Part shown: piece after piece, positions 40,173 through 40,849 of the stretch
Position numbering within the stretch: position 1 is the stretch's first letter
Layout of the letters: every line of letters begins with the position of its first letter
NCBI GenBank assembly: GCA_013298505.1
Contig: JAAFHY010000021.1
Span: 1-40,849 of the forward strand
Length of the DNA stretch: 40,849 nt
Direction of reading: 5' to 3'
DNA from: Cytophagales bacterium
Lineage (GTDB): Bacteria > Bacteroidota > Bacteroidia > Cytophagales > Cyclobacteriaceae
Position numbers and translations under genes: made by a program
Notes under the pieces: generated by a model
Told to the model about the DNA's origin: nothing
Database searches by the model: none
What the model saw: the letters and a program-made list of their open reading frames with translations, nothing else

Positions 40173-40849
40173 ATGCAACTCAATTTTATAAAGCAGACCA
40201 CACTACTGGCATGTATCTTTTTGTTTTTTGGTCACTCCTCCTTTAGTCAAGATGATCTCCTAGGTGAGTTAGAGAAAACAGAAAAAAAAGAAAACCAGTA
40301 TACAATTGCCACTTTCAAAGGCACTCGCATCATCAACGGGCATTCGGTAGAAATGAAAGGAGCTGGCGAATTAGAATTTATCATCTCACACCGCTTTGGT
40401 GCCATCAATTCAGGTTCGTACAATTTGTTTGGCTTAGACCAAGCCTACATTCGCATTGGTTTGGAGTATGGCATTACCGATCGGCTGGGAGTTGGTATTG
40501 GACGAAGCTCATTCAATAAGATTTACGATGGCTATCTGAAATACAAATTGCTAAGACAAAGTACGAGTGGTTCACCTGTAACCATTACCACTTTTGGAAG
40601 CGTGGGGATACAAACATCGCCCCAAGTAAGCACCGACCCTACATTTGAATTTTCTGATCGCTTAAACTACACCGCACAACTTCTAATCGCGCGTAAATTC
40701 TCATCCCGCTTCTCTGGTCAAATTACACCAACCTTTGTCCATACCAACAGGGTTGATAGAACATCCATCAATAACGATCAAGCGGCATTGGGTATTGGAG
40801 CGCGCTACAAATTAACCCGAAGCCTAGCACTAAATGCAGAATACTATTA
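40173..40849 (+). CDS. DUF5777-like outer membrane barrel protein, 3' part cut by window edge
   Basis: The ATG at 40173 opens a frame that runs off the end of the window after about 225 codons. It starts with a signal peptide (FIKQTTLLACIFLFFGHSSFSQ). The mature part continues YTIATFKGTRIINGHSVEM, GELEFIISHRFGAINSG and ADLFGLDQAYIRIGLEYGIT-like strands, a pattern typical of the DUF5777 beta-barrel family of Bacteroidota, function unknown. It follows yceI by 6 bases, a pairing I recall from related genomes, which suggests joint action at the outer membrane. The missing end is the window boundary. Confidence 0.85.
   Translation, partial: MQLNFIKQTTLLACIFLFFGHSSFSQDDLLGELEKTEKKENQYTIATFKGTRIINGHSVEMKGAGELEFIISHRFGAINSGSYNLFGLDQAYIRIGLEYGITDRLGVGIGRSSFNKIYDGYLKYKLLRQSTSGSPVTITTFGSVGIQTSPQVSTDPTFEFSDRLNYTAQLLIARKFSSRFSGQITPTFVHTNRVDRTSINNDQAALGIGARYKLTRSLALNAEYY

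Overview
The window looks like chromosomal DNA from a member of the Bacteroidota, most likely the Cytophagales. The signs are TAnnTTTG-type promoters with a TTG 18-19 bases upstream, a CarboxypepD_reg-like TonB receptor, a Na+-translocating NADH:quinone reductase operon, DUF3667, YceI/DUF5777 and GH3-family genes, and AT-rich intergenic DNA with several dispersed palindromic repeats. No rRNA, tRNA, CRISPR array, phage or transposase gene was seen. Most of the window is housekeeping DNA. Assignments come from reading the sequence and were not confirmed by a database search.

Layout. 1-1380: start of a division/cell-wall cluster on the minus strand (mraZ, then truncated rsmH) with a clear MraZ operator on its promoter. 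1381-4889 (minus): family III CoA-transferase, fatty-acid hydroxylase-type membrane enzyme, PspC protein and a secreted protein of unknown function. 5020-7420 (plus): TlpA-like lipoprotein and mnmA. 7465-12841 (minus): DUF502 protein and nqrABCDE, without nqrF and closed by a terminator. 12978-14906 (minus): a compact operon in which a BrnT-like protein, a 54-residue partner and a 50-residue lipoprotein lie between a conserved unknown gene and cmk. 15030-22677: small coiled-coil protein, MATE exporter, fabH, tandem DUF3667 pair, Rieske oxygenase, DoxX-like protein and a secreted hypothetical. 22829-29996: TonB-dependent receptor, bestrophin-type channel, a 41-residue membrane protein and a large metallopeptidase-like/propeller/barrel protein. 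30329-31951: pyruvate dehydrogenase E2. 31976-32568: decayed Uma2-family pseudogene. 32646-37840 (minus): rseP, dxr, a glycosyltransferase and a GH3-type enzyme. 37981-40849: HtrA protease, YceI and the start of a DUF5777 barrel protein.

Functionally, several genes concern the envelope and energy metabolism: Na+-NQR couples NADH oxidation to sodium export, E2 supplies acetyl-CoA, FabH starts fatty-acid chains, Dxr starts isoprenoid synthesis, and RseP and HtrA handle envelope stress.

The least ordinary items are four. First, the toxin/antitoxin-like pair translationally coupled into the cmk operon. Second, a MITE-like family (16-base terminal inverted repeats, apparent 4-base target duplications) whose two copies have different interiors made of other dispersed repeats. 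Third, a compound 3'-end element (terminator hairpin plus structured module) found twice, each time just downstream of a gene on the same strand. Fourth, the Uma2 pseudogene with three frameshifts and a nonsense codon.
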